Virus record (IMG/VR): IMGVR_UViG_3300032308_002078
Span: 80,073-144,072 of that record
Length of the DNA: 64,000 bases
Reading direction: 5' to 3' (one strand)
Source: a virus
Shown: piece by piece, positions 50,813 to 60,396 of the stretch
Layout of the letters: every line of letters begins with the position of its first letter
Position numbering within the stretch: the stretch's first letter is position 1
Made by a program: the position numbers and the translations under genes
Notes under the pieces: model-generated
Told to the model about the DNA's origin: nothing
The model's input: the letters and a program-made list of their open reading frames with translations, nothing else
Database searches by the model: none

Positions 50813-51235
50813 ATGGCAACTTTTACTTCCCAAATATATGAAATCTTAACACTTAATGGAGACAACGTAGGTTCTTCTGTTACTCAAACTATTAATGGTA
50901 TTAATTATGTTGATAATAGAATCCTAAGTATACCCTCAGGAGCTGTAACTACTCTTTTTAACATGGAAGCTACTCCAGGTGCAGGTACATTTGTAACAAG
51001 TAGTATTAAATATGTTAGAGTAACTAACACCTCAGCACTTACTCCTGTTAAATTAATTGTATCTTCTTCAACAGAAGCTATGAGTTATTTAATAGCTACA
51101 GGTAGTTCGTATATGATGTCTACAAGTAAAATGACTGGAAGTACTAGTGGTTTATCTTTTAGTGATGTTAAATCAGTTAAAGTAGAACCATCTGGTAGTT
51201 CAGGAAGTATAGAGTATTACATAGCAACAACTTAA
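50813..51235 (+). CDS. Small structural protein, possible decoration protein
   Basis: 140 residues, Ser/Thr-rich and beta-like (FTSQIYEILTLNGDNVGSSV; KYVRVTNTSALTPVKLIVSS), with no signal peptide. It resembles small virion decoration proteins and opens the neck operon behind a late box. No named family recognised. Confidence 0.55.
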   Translation: MATFTSQIYEILTLNGDNVGSSVTQTINGINYVDNRILSIPSGAVTTLFNMEATPGAGTFVTSSIKYVRVTNTSALTPVKLIVSSSTEAMSYLIATGSSYMMSTSKMTGSTSGLSFSDVKSVKVEPSGSSGSIEYYIATT

Positions 51236-51244
51236 TAAAAAATT

Positions 51245-52468
51245 ATGTCTAACATTCCTATTTGGCCTGGTTCATCCTCATTTGCTCAAGTTTCAGCATC
51301 ATATGCTAATGGTGTTTGGCCCCCTCCAACTCCATTTGGGTTTTATGATAATGATTCTCAATTTCAAACTGATGCTAACAAAGTAGCTAACTTTTGTGCT
51401 TTACGTTTAGGTTATCCTATTGAAAACGTTGAATTACAAGATATTAATTTTTGGGCTGGATTTGAAGAGGCAACTACTATTTACGGAAACGAACTATATG
51501 CTTTTCAAACCAGAGACAATTACTTGTCTTTAGAAGGAGTTTCAGATAGAATTGATGTAAATAATTCTGTGTTTACTCCTACAATGGCTACTATTGTTAG
51601 ATTGTCTCAACAATATGGTGAAGAAGCAGGAGCAGGCGGTAATGTAACTTGGTTTAAAGGTAGGTTAACTTTAACTCCTGGAATTCAATCTTATGATTTA
51701 GCTAAATGGGCTGAAGATGAAGGTATTGTAGGTGGAATTGAAATTAAAAATGTTTGGTATCAACCACCACCAGCAATTAACCAATTATATTCTCCTTCTT
51801 TATTAGCAGGACAAGGTGGCTTAGGCGGTGTTCCTCCAGCTGGTATCTATGGCATGGGATATGGTTATTCTAATTACTTAATGATGCCTACAAGTTTTAC
51901 TATGCAAAACATTCAAGCAATTGAGATGCAAAACACAGTAACACTTTCAAATTATTCATTCAATATTGTAAATAATATTATTTCTGTATTCCCTGTTCCT
52001 GGAACTGGTTTAACAGGAGAAGATTTTGATGGTGGTGATGATTTAGGATACGGTCAATATTTAGTATTTGATTTTATTAAAATACAAGATAGATTAAATG
52101 CTGTGACTGCTGATGGTACTAATAAAATTGTAAATACTTCAAATGTACCTTATGTTAACCCTATTTACTCTAACATAAACTCAATAGGTAGAAGTTGGAT
52201 TTTTGAATATACATTAGCTAAAGCAAAAGAAGTATTAGGATTAGTAAGAAATAAATATTCTCAAATTCCTATTCCAGGAGCTGAAGTAACTTTAAATGGT
52301 GATAATTTAGTAACTGCTTCTGCGACTGAAAAAGAAGCTTTAATAGCTCGATTAAGAGAATATTTTGATCAAACTTCTCGTCAAGCATTACTTGAAAGAA
52401 GAGCAGCAGAATCAACAGCTAGAGTACAAGAAATTAACCAAGTTCCAATGACAATTTTTATAGGATAA
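51245..52468 (+). CDS. 13: Neck protein, gp13-like head completion
   Basis: 407 residues (T4 gp13 309). The N-terminal segment FYDNDSQFQTDANKVANFCA then LRLGYPIENVELQDINFWAG and FEEATTIYGNELYAFQTRDN is the conserved opening of gp13-like neck proteins in aquatic T4-like phages. The C-terminal helices (YTLAKAKEVLGLVRNKYSQI ... LIARLREYFDQTSRQALLER) pack at the connector. The middle Gly/Tyr-rich loop (~180-220) is an insertion. It is followed at once by the gp14-like gene, as in T4. Confidence 0.78.
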   Translation: MSNIPIWPGSSSFAQVSASYANGVWPPPTPFGFYDNDSQFQTDANKVANFCALRLGYPIENVELQDINFWAGFEEATTIYGNELYAFQTRDNYLSLEGVSDRIDVNNSVFTPTMATIVRLSQQYGEEAGAGGNVTWFKGRLTLTPGIQSYDLAKWAEDEGIVGGIEIKNVWYQPPPAINQLYSPSLLAGQGGLGGVPPAGIYGMGYGYSNYLMMPTSFTMQNIQAIEMQNTVTLSNYSFNIVNNIISVFPVPGTGLTGEDFDGGDDLGYGQYLVFDFIKIQDRLNAVTADGTNKIVNTSNVPYVNPIYSNINSIGRSWIFEYTLAKAKEVLGLVRNKYSQIPIPGAEVTLNGDNLVTASATEKEALIARLREYFDQTSRQALLERRAAESTARVQEINQVPMTIFIG

Positions 52469-52469
52469 T

Positions 52470-53054
52470 ATGGCTTTATACGGAGGTGCCCGAGATATAT
52501 CAATGTTTAGAAGAGTCAACCGAGAGTTGATGGGGAGTATTATATCTCAAGAAGTCATTTACTACAAATATAAAATAACACAAACTAAAACAAACATGTA
52601 TGGTGAAGCCTTTGAAGGTAGAAACTATGCTGACCCTGTTATGTTATTTGCTTTAATAGAAGTAGGTCCTCAAGAATCTCCAACAAGTGATTTAGGTGTT
52701 GATTTCACTTGGACTATGACTTTTAGATTTTTACGAGACGATTTGTTAAGTAAATTAAACGAAGCTAACCAAGGAGGATTTGGTACATATCAACAACCTT
52801 TTATTCAGTACGGAGCTAATATTCACCCTGAGGTAGGTGATATAATACAGTATCAAAACGGTTATTGGGAGGTAGATAACACTAATGCTACCCAATTCTT
52901 TACAGGTAAAGACCCTCAATATCCTTATAATGATGCTGAAGGAAATAATCCTTTAAATCCAGGATTAGATCAATTTGGTTATAATGTGGAAGTAAGATGT
53001 GATTGTCACTACGTGCCTTCAGATCGATTAGATATAATTAAATCAAGAATGTAA
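52470..53054 (+). CDS. 14: Neck protein, gp14-like
   Basis: 194 residues (T4 gp14 256). MALYGGARDISMFRRVNREL and IISQEVIYYKYKITQTKTNM then YGEAFEGRNY are characteristic of gp14-like neck proteins of aquatic phages; HPEVGDIIQYQNGYWEVDNT is a compact beta module. It seals the packaged head together with gp13. Order 13-14-15 supports the call. Confidence 0.78.
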   Translation: MALYGGARDISMFRRVNRELMGSIISQEVIYYKYKITQTKTNMYGEAFEGRNYADPVMLFALIEVGPQESPTSDLGVDFTWTMTFRFLRDDLLSKLNEANQGGFGTYQQPFIQYGANIHPEVGDIIQYQNGYWEVDNTNATQFFTGKDPQYPYNDAEGNNPLNPGLDQFGYNVEVRCDCHYVPSDRLDIIKSRM

Positions 53055-53926
53055 TGTCTCAAGTTAGAAAACCTATACCAAAAACCCAAAAGCAGCTTTC
53101 AAAAGAGCAGCATATACCTACTTATCCTCAAGCAGGTAATCCTAATGATTTTAACCCAACCCCAACTAACAACAGAGCATTAAATACAACATTTAAAGGT
53201 GATACTACAAAACCGTTTAGTGTTGGTATTCAAGATATAGATGAAGCAATTTTTTATTATTTTGAAAATATAATTCAACCTTCTGTAATACAAAATGGAC
53301 AAAGATTACCTGTTCCTGTAGTTTATGGTTCTCAAGAAAAATGGAAATCATTTCAAAAGGATGGGTATTATAGGGACCAACTTGGTAAAATACAAGCTCC
53401 GTTGATTATGTTTAAACGTACTAATATAGACAAAAATAGACAGATAGCTAACAAGTTAGATGCTAATAACCCTAACAACTTTGGTGTGTTTACTAAACGT
53501 TATAGTCCACAAAATGCTTATGATAACTTTAAAGTATTAAATAACAGGATTCCACAAAAAGAATATTATGCTGTGATTATGCCTGATTATTTAACTGTTA
53601 CTTATGAGTGTGTTGTGTTTACTTACTATGTAGAACAATTAAATAAAATAGTAGAATCAATGGAGTATGCTTCTGATGCTTATTGGGGTAATCCTCAACG
53701 TTACCAATTTAAAGCAATGATTGATTCCTTTGGTTTTCAAACAGAATTATCTCAAGATGATGAACGTATTGTAAGAAGTACATTTAATATTAAAATAAAT
53801 GGATATATAATTCCAGAGGTATTACAAAAAGATATTACAGCTTTAAAGAAATTTTCTAATAAAACTCAAATATTTATTTCAACAGAAACCACTATACCAC
53901 CAACACAACCTCCATCTACTAATTAA
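53054..53926 (+). CDS. 15: Tail terminator / sheath stabilisation protein, gp15-like
   Basis: 290 residues (T4 gp15 272). The block VPVVYGSQEKWKSF ... APLIMFKRTN, then YLTVTYECVVFTYYVEQLNK then IVESMEY, and FKAMIDSFGFQTELSQDDER then IVRSTFNIKINGYIIPE aligns by eye with T4 gp15's central and C-terminal domains in the same order. It caps the finished tail tube and sheath and joins the tail to the neck. A Pro-rich tail ends the protein. It overlaps the gp14-like stop. Confidence 0.8.
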   Translation: MSQVRKPIPKTQKQLSKEQHIPTYPQAGNPNDFNPTPTNNRALNTTFKGDTTKPFSVGIQDIDEAIFYYFENIIQPSVIQNGQRLPVPVVYGSQEKWKSFQKDGYYRDQLGKIQAPLIMFKRTNIDKNRQIANKLDANNPNNFGVFTKRYSPQNAYDNFKVLNNRIPQKEYYAVIMPDYLTVTYECVVFTYYVEQLNKIVESMEYASDAYWGNPQRYQFKAMIDSFGFQTELSQDDERIVRSTFNIKINGYIIPEVLQKDITALKKFSNKTQIFISTETTIPPTQPPSTN

Positions 53927-53953
53927 TATTAAAATTAATTCTAAAGTTTTTAA

Positions 53954-53961
53954 TATTTATA
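53954..53961 (+). promoter_or_regulatory. Putative late promoter box TATTTATA before the fibre gene
   Basis: 13 nt before the fibre ATG at 53975, with an A-rich stretch (AAGTAAATAAAGG) between. Confidence 0.5.
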
Positions 53962-53974
53962 AGTAAATAAAGGA

Positions 53975-56900
53975 ATGGCTGAAAATAGATATAGAGGTAA
54001 TAATCGTTTAGATAACCCCAATCAAGGTAGAGGTTTTTTTGATCGGTCATTAGCTTTTAATAAATTTAATTTACCCATTGTCACTGAAGGATGGGAAGGT
54101 TATGTTTTAACTATTAATGATGATGGTGTTGTTTCTTTAGTTTTAAGTGGAAATGGTGGAAGTGGTACAACAGGTACATCAGGTACTTCTGGTACATCAG
54201 GTTCAAGTGGAACAAGTGGTTCTAGTGGTTTATCAGGTTCAAATGGTACCTCAGGTATAAATGGTTCTTCAGGTACATCAGGATCAACAGCTGGTACAAG
54301 TGGTACTTCAACCACATCTGGCTCTTCAGGAACAAGTGGTAGTTCAGGTTCAACAGGTTCATTTGGTACAAGTGGTATAGAAGGTACTTCAGGTACTAGT
54401 GGAGGTACAAGTGGTACTTCTGGTACAAGCGGTTCATCAGGTTCTTCAGGAACAGCTGGTTCCTCAGGTTCAAGTGGATCAAATGGTTCATCAGGTAATG
54501 GTGGTAACTCAGGCCAATCAAGTACTTCAGGTACTTCAGGCTCATCAGGTACAGCAGGTACCTCAGGATTAAGTCAAACTAGTGGTACAGTTGGTACCTC
54601 AGGTTCAGCTGGTTCTTCAGGAACAGCAGATACAAGTGGAACTTCAGGTTCTAGTGGTAGTTCAGGTTCAAATGGTAACGCAGGTAATTCAGGCCAATCA
54701 AGTACTTCAGGAACTTCTGGTTCTTCAGGTACTACAGGTACATCAGGATTAAGCCAAACTAGTGGAACAACAGGTACATCTGGTACCTCAGGTTTAAGTG
54801 GTTCTACTGGTTCTTCAGGTTCAAGTGGAGCAGATGGTACTTCAGGAACTAGTGGAACAAGTGGTAGTTCTGGATCTAGTGGATCTAATGGATCTAGTGG
54901 AGCAGACGGTTCAAGTGGTACTTCTGGTACATCAGGTACAAGTGGTTCTTCAGGGTCAAATGGTTCATCAGGTAACGCAGGAAACTCAGGTCAATCAAGT
55001 ACTTCAGGTACTAGTGGGTCAAGCGGTTCAACAGGTACTTCAGGTTTATCTCAATCATCTGGCTCTTCAGGTTCTAGTGGTTCTTCAGGTTCAATAGGAA
55101 CTAGTGGAGCTAGTAATACATCAGGCACAAATGGAACAAGTGGTTCAAGTGGATCTTCAGGCTCTACAGGTACATCAGGTGTAGATGGGGGTTCAGGTGC
55201 TTCTAGTACTTCAGGTACAAGTGGCTCTTCAGGTTCAGCAGGTTCAGCAGGTACTTTTGGTACTTCAGGTAATGCAGGTACTTCAGGTTTAAGTAATACA
55301 AGTGGTTCTAGTGGTTCAGCAGGATCCTTTGGTACAACAGGTGATGCTGGTACTTCAGGTTCTAGTAACACTTCAGGAACTAGTGGTTCAGGTGGTTCTA
55401 ACGGAACAACAGGAAACGCTGGTAATAGTGGACAAAGTTCTACATCAGGCACATCAGGCTCAAGTGGTAGTACTGGTACATCAGGACTATCTCAATCTTC
55501 TGGTTCAGCTGGTTCAAGTGGTTCTTCAGGTTCAACAGGAACATCAGGTTCAAGTGGTTCTTCAGGTTCTACAGGTTCATCAGGCTCAAGTGGGGCCGAT
55601 GGTTCTTCAGGATCTTCAGGCACTTCAGGTTCATCTGGTTCTACAGGTTCATATGGTACTTCAGGAGATGCAGGCACATCAGGTAACTCAAACACCTCAG
55701 GTACTTCAGGTTCAGGTGGTTCAAATGGAACAACAGGAAACGCAGGTAACTCAGGTCAATCAAGCACATCAGGTACAAGTGGTTCTTCAGGCTCAACAGG
55801 CACTTCAGGTTTAAGCCAAACTAGTGGTACTAATGGTACCTCTGGTACTTCAGGTTCAACTGGTTCAGTAGGCTCAAGCGGTGGAGATGGTACTTCAGGT
55901 TCATCAGGCACTTCAGGATCTAGTGGATCAACAGGTTCAGCAGGTTCTTCAGGCGATAGTCAAACATCTGGTTCATCTGGAAGCTCAGGCTCTTCAGGTT
56001 CAGCAGGTACAACCGGTACATCAGGACTAGCAGGTGCTAGTGGTTTATCTAATACAAGTGGAACTTCTGGTTCAGGAGGTTCTAATGGTAGTTCAGGAGC
56101 AGCAGGTTCTGCAGGTACATCAGGTACAGCAGGTACATCTGGTTCTTCAGGTACTTCAGGTTCTAGTGGTTCTACAGGTTCTTCAGGATCTAGTGGTGCA
56201 GATGGCACTTCTGGTTCTGCTGGAACAAGTGGTTCAAGTGGATCTACAGGTACTTTTGGTACTTCAGGTGATGCTGGTACTGCGGGTAACTCAAATACTT
56301 CAGGTACTTCAGGATCAAGTGGTTCAAATGGAACAACAGGAAATGCAGGTAACAGTGGACAAAGTTCCACTTCAGGTACTTCAGGCAGCTCAGGTTCAAC
56401 AGGTACAAGTGGTTTAAGCCAAACTAGTGGTACAAATGGATCAAGTGGTTCTTCAGGTTTATCCGGTACAGCAGGTACCGCAGGATCTTCAGGTACAGCT
56501 GGCTCAACAGGTACAAATGGTTCGTCAGGTAATGCTGGAACTTCTGGATCTTCAAATACTTCAGGTTCTAGTGGTAGTTCAGGTACATCAGGTATAGCAG
56601 GTGCAGCAGGTTTTTCTGCTCAAAGTGCAACTTCAGGAACAAGTGGCTCAAGTGGTTCTAATGGAACAACAGGAGCTGCGGGTACATCAGGTTCAAGTCA
56701 AACAAGTGGTTCAGCAGGTAGTTCAGGTTCACAAGGTAGTACTGGTGCCGCAGGTACATCAGGATTAAGTCAAACAAGTGGTTCTAGTGGATCAAGTGGT
56801 TCACAAGGTAGCACAGGAGCAGCAGGTACATCTGGAGCTTCTAATACAAGTGGTTCATCTGGTTCTGCAGGTTCATTTGGTACAACAGGAGACGCAGGTA

Positions 56901-59710
56901 CATCAGGTAATTCAAATACCTCAGGTACAAGCGGTTCAGGTGGTTCAAATGGAACCACAGGAAATGCCGGCAACTCAGGTCAATCAAGTACTTCAGGTAC
57001 AAGTGGATCAAGTGGTTCAACAGGTACAAGTGGTTTAAGTCAAACAAGTGGTTCAAATGGTACTTCAGGATCTAGTGGATCAACAGGTTCAGCCGGTTCT
57101 TCAGGTAATAGCGATACTTCTGGTTTTTCAGGTACAAGTGGTTCTGCTGGTTCATCAGGATCTTCAGGTTCTACAGGTTCCTCAGGAACTAGTGGGGCAA
57201 GTAATACAGCAGGTTCTTCAGGTTCAAGTGGTACATCAGGTACTTCTGGCACTTCAGGTTCTAGTGGTTCTTCAGGTTCAACCGGTACATCAGGTGTAGA
57301 CGGAGGTTCAGGAGTTTCAGCAACCTCTGGTACATCAGGCTCAAGTGGTTCAAATGGTAGCACAGGTGCTGCTGGTACTTCAGGGGCTAGTCAAACTAGT
57401 GGTTCTAGTGGATCAAGTGGTTCACAAGGTACCACTGGTAATATTGGTACTTCTGGAGCTAGTCAAACTAGTGGATCAAGTGGTTCAGCAGGTTCTAATG
57501 GAACAACAGGAGACGCAGGTACATCAGGATCTTCTAATACTTCAGGCACCTCAGGATCAGCAGGTTCTAATGGAACTACAGGTAACGCAGGTACTTCAGG
57601 TGCCTCTAATACCTCGGGTTCATCAGGTTCAAGTGGTTCCTCAGGTTCTTCTGGTACAACTGGTACTTCAGGTTTAGCGGGTGCTAGTGGTATTTCAAAT
57701 ACATCAGGCACAAGTGGTTCTTCTGGTTCAAATGGAACTACAGGGGCAGCAGGTACATCAGGTTCAAGTCAAACAAGTGGTACAAGTGGATCTAATGGAT
57801 CTCAAGGTACAACAGGAGCAGCTGGTACTTCAGGCAATTCTAATACCTCAGGTACTAGTGGTTCAGGTGGATCACAAGGTACAACAGGTAATGCAGGTAC
57901 ATCAGGTGCCTCTAATACAAGTGGTACAAGCGGCTCAGGTGGTTCTAATGGAACAACAGGGGCAGCAGGTACATCAGGCTCAAGTAATACATCTGGTACA
58001 AGTGGTTCCTCAGGAACTTCAGGTATAGCAGGTGCTGCTGGTTTCTCAGCCCAAAGTGCAACCTCTGGTACTTCAGGTTCAGCAGGTTCAAATGGAACAG
58101 GTGGAGCAGCAGGTACATCAGGAGCAAGTAATACAAGCGGTTCTAGTGGTTCAGCTGGTTCTCAAGGTACAACAGGTAATGCTGGTACTTCTGGGGCCTC
58201 AAACACTTCAGGTACAAGTGGCTCAGCAGGTACAAATGGTACAACAGGAGCAGCTGGTATTTCAGGCTCAAGCAATACTTCAGGAACAAGTGGTTCAGGT
58301 GGTTCTAACGGAACAACAGGTGCCGCTGGAGCTTCAGGTTCATCTAATACATCTGGTACTTCAGGTTCAGGAGGTTCTGCTGGTACTGCTGGTGCGGCCG
58401 GTGCTTCAGGCTCAAGTAATACCTCAGGTACTTCTGGATCAGGAGGTTCTGCTGGTACAGCAGGTGCCGCTGGAGCTTCAGGTTCAAGCAATACTTCAGG
58501 TACAAGTGGTTCAGGAGGTTCTAATGGAACTAATGGAGCTGCTGGAGCTTCAGGGACTTCTAATACAAGTGGTACATCTGGTTCTTCAGGTTCATCTGGT
58601 TCTACAGGAACTTCAGGTGTAGATGGAGGTTCAGGTGTTTCAGCTACTTCAGGTACTTCAGGTTCTGCTGGATCTAATGGAACAACAGGTAATGCGGGCA
58701 CATCAGGAGCCTCAAATACTTCAGGTTCTGCTGGTTCAGCAGGTTCAAACGGAACTACAGGTAATGCAGGTACTTCAGGTGCCTCTAATACAAGTGGATC
58801 AAGTGGTTCAGCTGGTTCTTCAGGTACAACAGGTACTTCAGGATTAGCAGGTGCAAGCGGTATATCAAATACTTCAGGTACTGCTGGTTCAAGTGGTTCT
58901 AACGGAACTACAGGAGCTTCAGGAACATCAGGATCAAGTAATGTATCAGGTACTTCAGGTTCAGGTGGATCAAACGGTACAACAGGAGCAGCTGGTACTT
59001 CAGGAAATTCAAATGTTTCTGGTACATCAGGATCAGGTGGTTCAAATGGAACTACAGGAGCTGCAGGTACATCAGGATCATCAAACACTTCAGGAACATC
59101 AGGTTCTTCTGGTACTTCTGGTATAGCAGGTGCTGCTGGTTTATCTGCTCAAAGTGGCACTTCAGGTACAAGCGGTTCAGCAGGTACAGCAGGTCTTACA
59201 TTTAATGGTTCCTCAGGAATAAGTGGTGGTACATTTAGTAATCAACCTGATTATTTAGTACGTACTACAGGAACTACTACTATACAAAGTGTATCTTTCT
59301 TATATACTGATGTTACAAATAGTCGATTAGGTATTGGTACTACTTCTCCATCATATAAATTACATGTAAATGGAGCTGTAAGTGGTATATCTATTTACGC
59401 ATCAGATGATATTCAAGCATTCTCAGATCAAAGAGTTAAAGGTGATGTTAAATTAGTAAAAGATGCTATTGATAAAATTAATCAAATTAATGGTGTAACA
59501 TTTACAAGATTAGATGCTACTAGTGATAACAAACATAGACATGCCGGTGTAATTGCTCAAGAAGTAGAAAAAGTACTCCCAGAAGTAGTACATACAGATC
59601 CTCAAACAGGATTAAAATCAGTAGCTTATGGTAACTTAAATGCTTTGTTAATTGAAGCTATTAAAGAATTAAGTAAAAAAGTAGAAGAATTAGAGAATAA
59701 GTTAAAATGA
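53975..59710 (+). CDS. Giant collagen-like tail fibre with S74 chaperone domain
   Basis: 1911 residues. Residues 1-60 are a non-repetitive attachment domain (NRYRGNNRLDNPNQGRGFFD ... LPIVTEGWEGYVLTINDDGV). About 63-1740 are Gly-x-y triplets almost wholly of Gly, Ser, Thr, Asn, Ala and Gln, with no proline that I can see. The C-terminal part has a beta-helix-like knot (LGIGTTSPSYKLHVNGAVSG) and from ~1815 an intramolecular chaperone of the Peptidase_S74/endosialidase type: FSDQRVKGDVKLVKDAIDKI, HRHAGVIAQEVEKVLPEVVH, and a final coiled coil. The chaperone normally cuts itself off before the Ser-Asp. It is the likely host-contact fibre. Glycosyltransferase genes follow. Confidence 0.87.
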   Translation: MAENRYRGNNRLDNPNQGRGFFDRSLAFNKFNLPIVTEGWEGYVLTINDDGVVSLVLSGNGGSGTTGTSGTSGTSGSSGTSGSSGLSGSNGTSGINGSSGTSGSTAGTSGTSTTSGSSGTSGSSGSTGSFGTSGIEGTSGTSGGTSGTSGTSGSSGSSGTAGSSGSSGSNGSSGNGGNSGQSSTSGTSGSSGTAGTSGLSQTSGTVGTSGSAGSSGTADTSGTSGSSGSSGSNGNAGNSGQSSTSGTSGSSGTTGTSGLSQTSGTTGTSGTSGLSGSTGSSGSSGADGTSGTSGTSGSSGSSGSNGSSGADGSSGTSGTSGTSGSSGSNGSSGNAGNSGQSSTSGTSGSSGSTGTSGLSQSSGSSGSSGSSGSIGTSGASNTSGTNGTSGSSGSSGSTGTSGVDGGSGASSTSGTSGSSGSAGSAGTFGTSGNAGTSGLSNTSGSSGSAGSFGTTGDAGTSGSSNTSGTSGSGGSNGTTGNAGNSGQSSTSGTSGSSGSTGTSGLSQSSGSAGSSGSSGSTGTSGSSGSSGSTGSSGSSGADGSSGSSGTSGSSGSTGSYGTSGDAGTSGNSNTSGTSGSGGSNGTTGNAGNSGQSSTSGTSGSSGSTGTSGLSQTSGTNGTSGTSGSTGSVGSSGGDGTSGSSGTSGSSGSTGSAGSSGDSQTSGSSGSSGSSGSAGTTGTSGLAGASGLSNTSGTSGSGGSNGSSGAAGSAGTSGTAGTSGSSGTSGSSGSTGSSGSSGADGTSGSAGTSGSSGSTGTFGTSGDAGTAGNSNTSGTSGSSGSNGTTGNAGNSGQSSTSGTSGSSGSTGTSGLSQTSGTNGSSGSSGLSGTAGTAGSSGTAGSTGTNGSSGNAGTSGSSNTSGSSGSSGTSGIAGAAGFSAQSATSGTSGSSGSNGTTGAAGTSGSSQTSGSAGSSGSQGSTGAAGTSGLSQTSGSSGSSGSQGSTGAAGTSGASNTSGSSGSAGSFGTTGDAGTSGNSNTSGTSGSGGSNGTTGNAGNSGQSSTSGTSGSSGSTGTSGLSQTSGSNGTSGSSGSTGSAGSSGNSDTSGFSGTSGSAGSSGSSGSTGSSGTSGASNTAGSSGSSGTSGTSGTSGSSGSSGSTGTSGVDGGSGVSATSGTSGSSGSNGSTGAAGTSGASQTSGSSGSSGSQGTTGNIGTSGASQTSGSSGSAGSNGTTGDAGTSGSSNTSGTSGSAGSNGTTGNAGTSGASNTSGSSGSSGSSGSSGTTGTSGLAGASGISNTSGTSGSSGSNGTTGAAGTSGSSQTSGTSGSNGSQGTTGAAGTSGNSNTSGTSGSGGSQGTTGNAGTSGASNTSGTSGSGGSNGTTGAAGTSGSSNTSGTSGSSGTSGIAGAAGFSAQSATSGTSGSAGSNGTGGAAGTSGASNTSGSSGSAGSQGTTGNAGTSGASNTSGTSGSAGTNGTTGAAGISGSSNTSGTSGSGGSNGTTGAAGASGSSNTSGTSGSGGSAGTAGAAGASGSSNTSGTSGSGGSAGTAGAAGASGSSNTSGTSGSGGSNGTNGAAGASGTSNTSGTSGSSGSSGSTGTSGVDGGSGVSATSGTSGSAGSNGTTGNAGTSGASNTSGSAGSAGSNGTTGNAGTSGASNTSGSSGSAGSSGTTGTSGLAGASGISNTSGTAGSSGSNGTTGASGTSGSSNVSGTSGSGGSNGTTGAAGTSGNSNVSGTSGSGGSNGTTGAAGTSGSSNTSGTSGSSGTSGIAGAAGLSAQSGTSGTSGSAGTAGLTFNGSSGISGGTFSNQPDYLVRTTGTTTIQSVSFLYTDVTNSRLGIGTTSPSYKLHVNGAVSGISIYASDDIQAFSDQRVKGDVKLVKDAIDKINQINGVTFTRLDATSDNKHRHAGVIAQEVEKVLPEVVHTDPQTGLKSVAYGNLNALLIEAIKELSKKVEELENKLK
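54161..59193 (+). repeat. Hierarchical Gly-Ser-Thr coding repeat of the fibre gene
   Basis: About 5 kb of 9-bp triplet units (GGT-ACT/TCA-...). A longer module containing GNSGQSSTSGTSGSSG then a TGTSGLSQ ending recurs seven times by my count, and a GIAGAAG[FL]SAQS module recurs three times. Codons vary (TCA/TCT/AGT; GGT/GGA/GGC), so the DNA repeats are imperfect, which limits recombination between copies. Both strands stay open in other frames over this stretch, giving spurious long antisense frames. Confidence 0.85.
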
Positions 59711-60384
59711 CACTTCCAACCTCAAATATTAGTTTTAAAAACATATGGGAAGAAGCTAATGGCACTTACTCTTCAGGTATTATTAGTTTGTTAACTATGA
59801 GTTTTTTTTCCTATTTTGCTGGTCCTAATGGTTCTAGTTCTCAAACAACTAATAATTGGGGCCAAGGTGAAGGATCAGGAGCTAATAGAATATATGGTAC
59901 AACAGCCAAAACAACAGGAATACAAGTAGGAGATTTTGATGGACTAACATATTATTATGACAATTCAACTTTTCAAGTCACATTAGATGTAACCAATAAC
60001 AAAACAAATCCAGCTCCCCCTCCTCCAGTAGATAACGCAGTTAATGTTAATGTTGAATTATATGATTCTACATTTTCATATCAATATGTTCAAGGTGGAG
60101 GTATGGCTATGGCTCCTGGTACTTATGGGCCTTCAGCAGTTAGTCAACCTACAGGAGATCCTATTATTTTTAGAGGATACTGGATAGTTACAATTTCAGG
60201 AGCAAACCCTACATTTGCTGGAGGTACATGTAATATTGATATAAATGGAACTAATTATGTGACTGGAGGTACTTTATCAGCCGGTCCAACTCCTAATACA
60301 TTTAATTCAACAACATACGGAACAGCAGATGTAACTTCATATAGTGGTTATACAGGTTTGTATTTCACAGTAACTATAAATTAA
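59707..60384 (+). CDS. Fibre-associated tail protein
   Basis: 225 residues; start overlaps the fibre stop (ATGA), so it is made together with the fibre. Opening PTSNISFKNIWEEANGTYSS then GIISLLTMSFFSYFAGPNGS is a type seen in tail proteins of Bacteroidota phages; the rest is Gly/Thr/Asn-rich beta sequence (FDGLTYYYDNSTFQVTLDVT; GLYFTVTIN). Possibly a fibre tip, adhesin or attachment partner. No enzymatic motif. Confidence 0.6.
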   Translation: MTLPTSNISFKNIWEEANGTYSSGIISLLTMSFFSYFAGPNGSSSQTTNNWGQGEGSGANRIYGTTAKTTGIQVGDFDGLTYYYDNSTFQVTLDVTNNKTNPAPPPPVDNAVNVNVELYDSTFSYQYVQGGGMAMAPGTYGPSAVSQPTGDPIIFRGYWIVTISGANPTFAGGTCNIDINGTNYVTGGTLSAGPTPNTFNSTTYGTADVTSYSGYTGLYFTVTIN

Positions 60385-60396
60385 TTTTTAATAAAA

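Noticed and set aside
58162-59088. Long antisense open frame rich in Pro/Glu/Val, with others like it across 54100-59130 on both strands
   Set aside because: They mirror the Gly-Ser-Thr repeat of the fibre gene: the codon pattern removes stops from other frames. No start context, no domain, and they vanish at the repeat borders.
54161-59193. Tandem repeats that might suggest a CRISPR array or satellite DNA
   Set aside because: The repeats are in frame, imperfect at the third codon position and encode Gly-x-y triplets, so they are protein-coding; no spacer structure.
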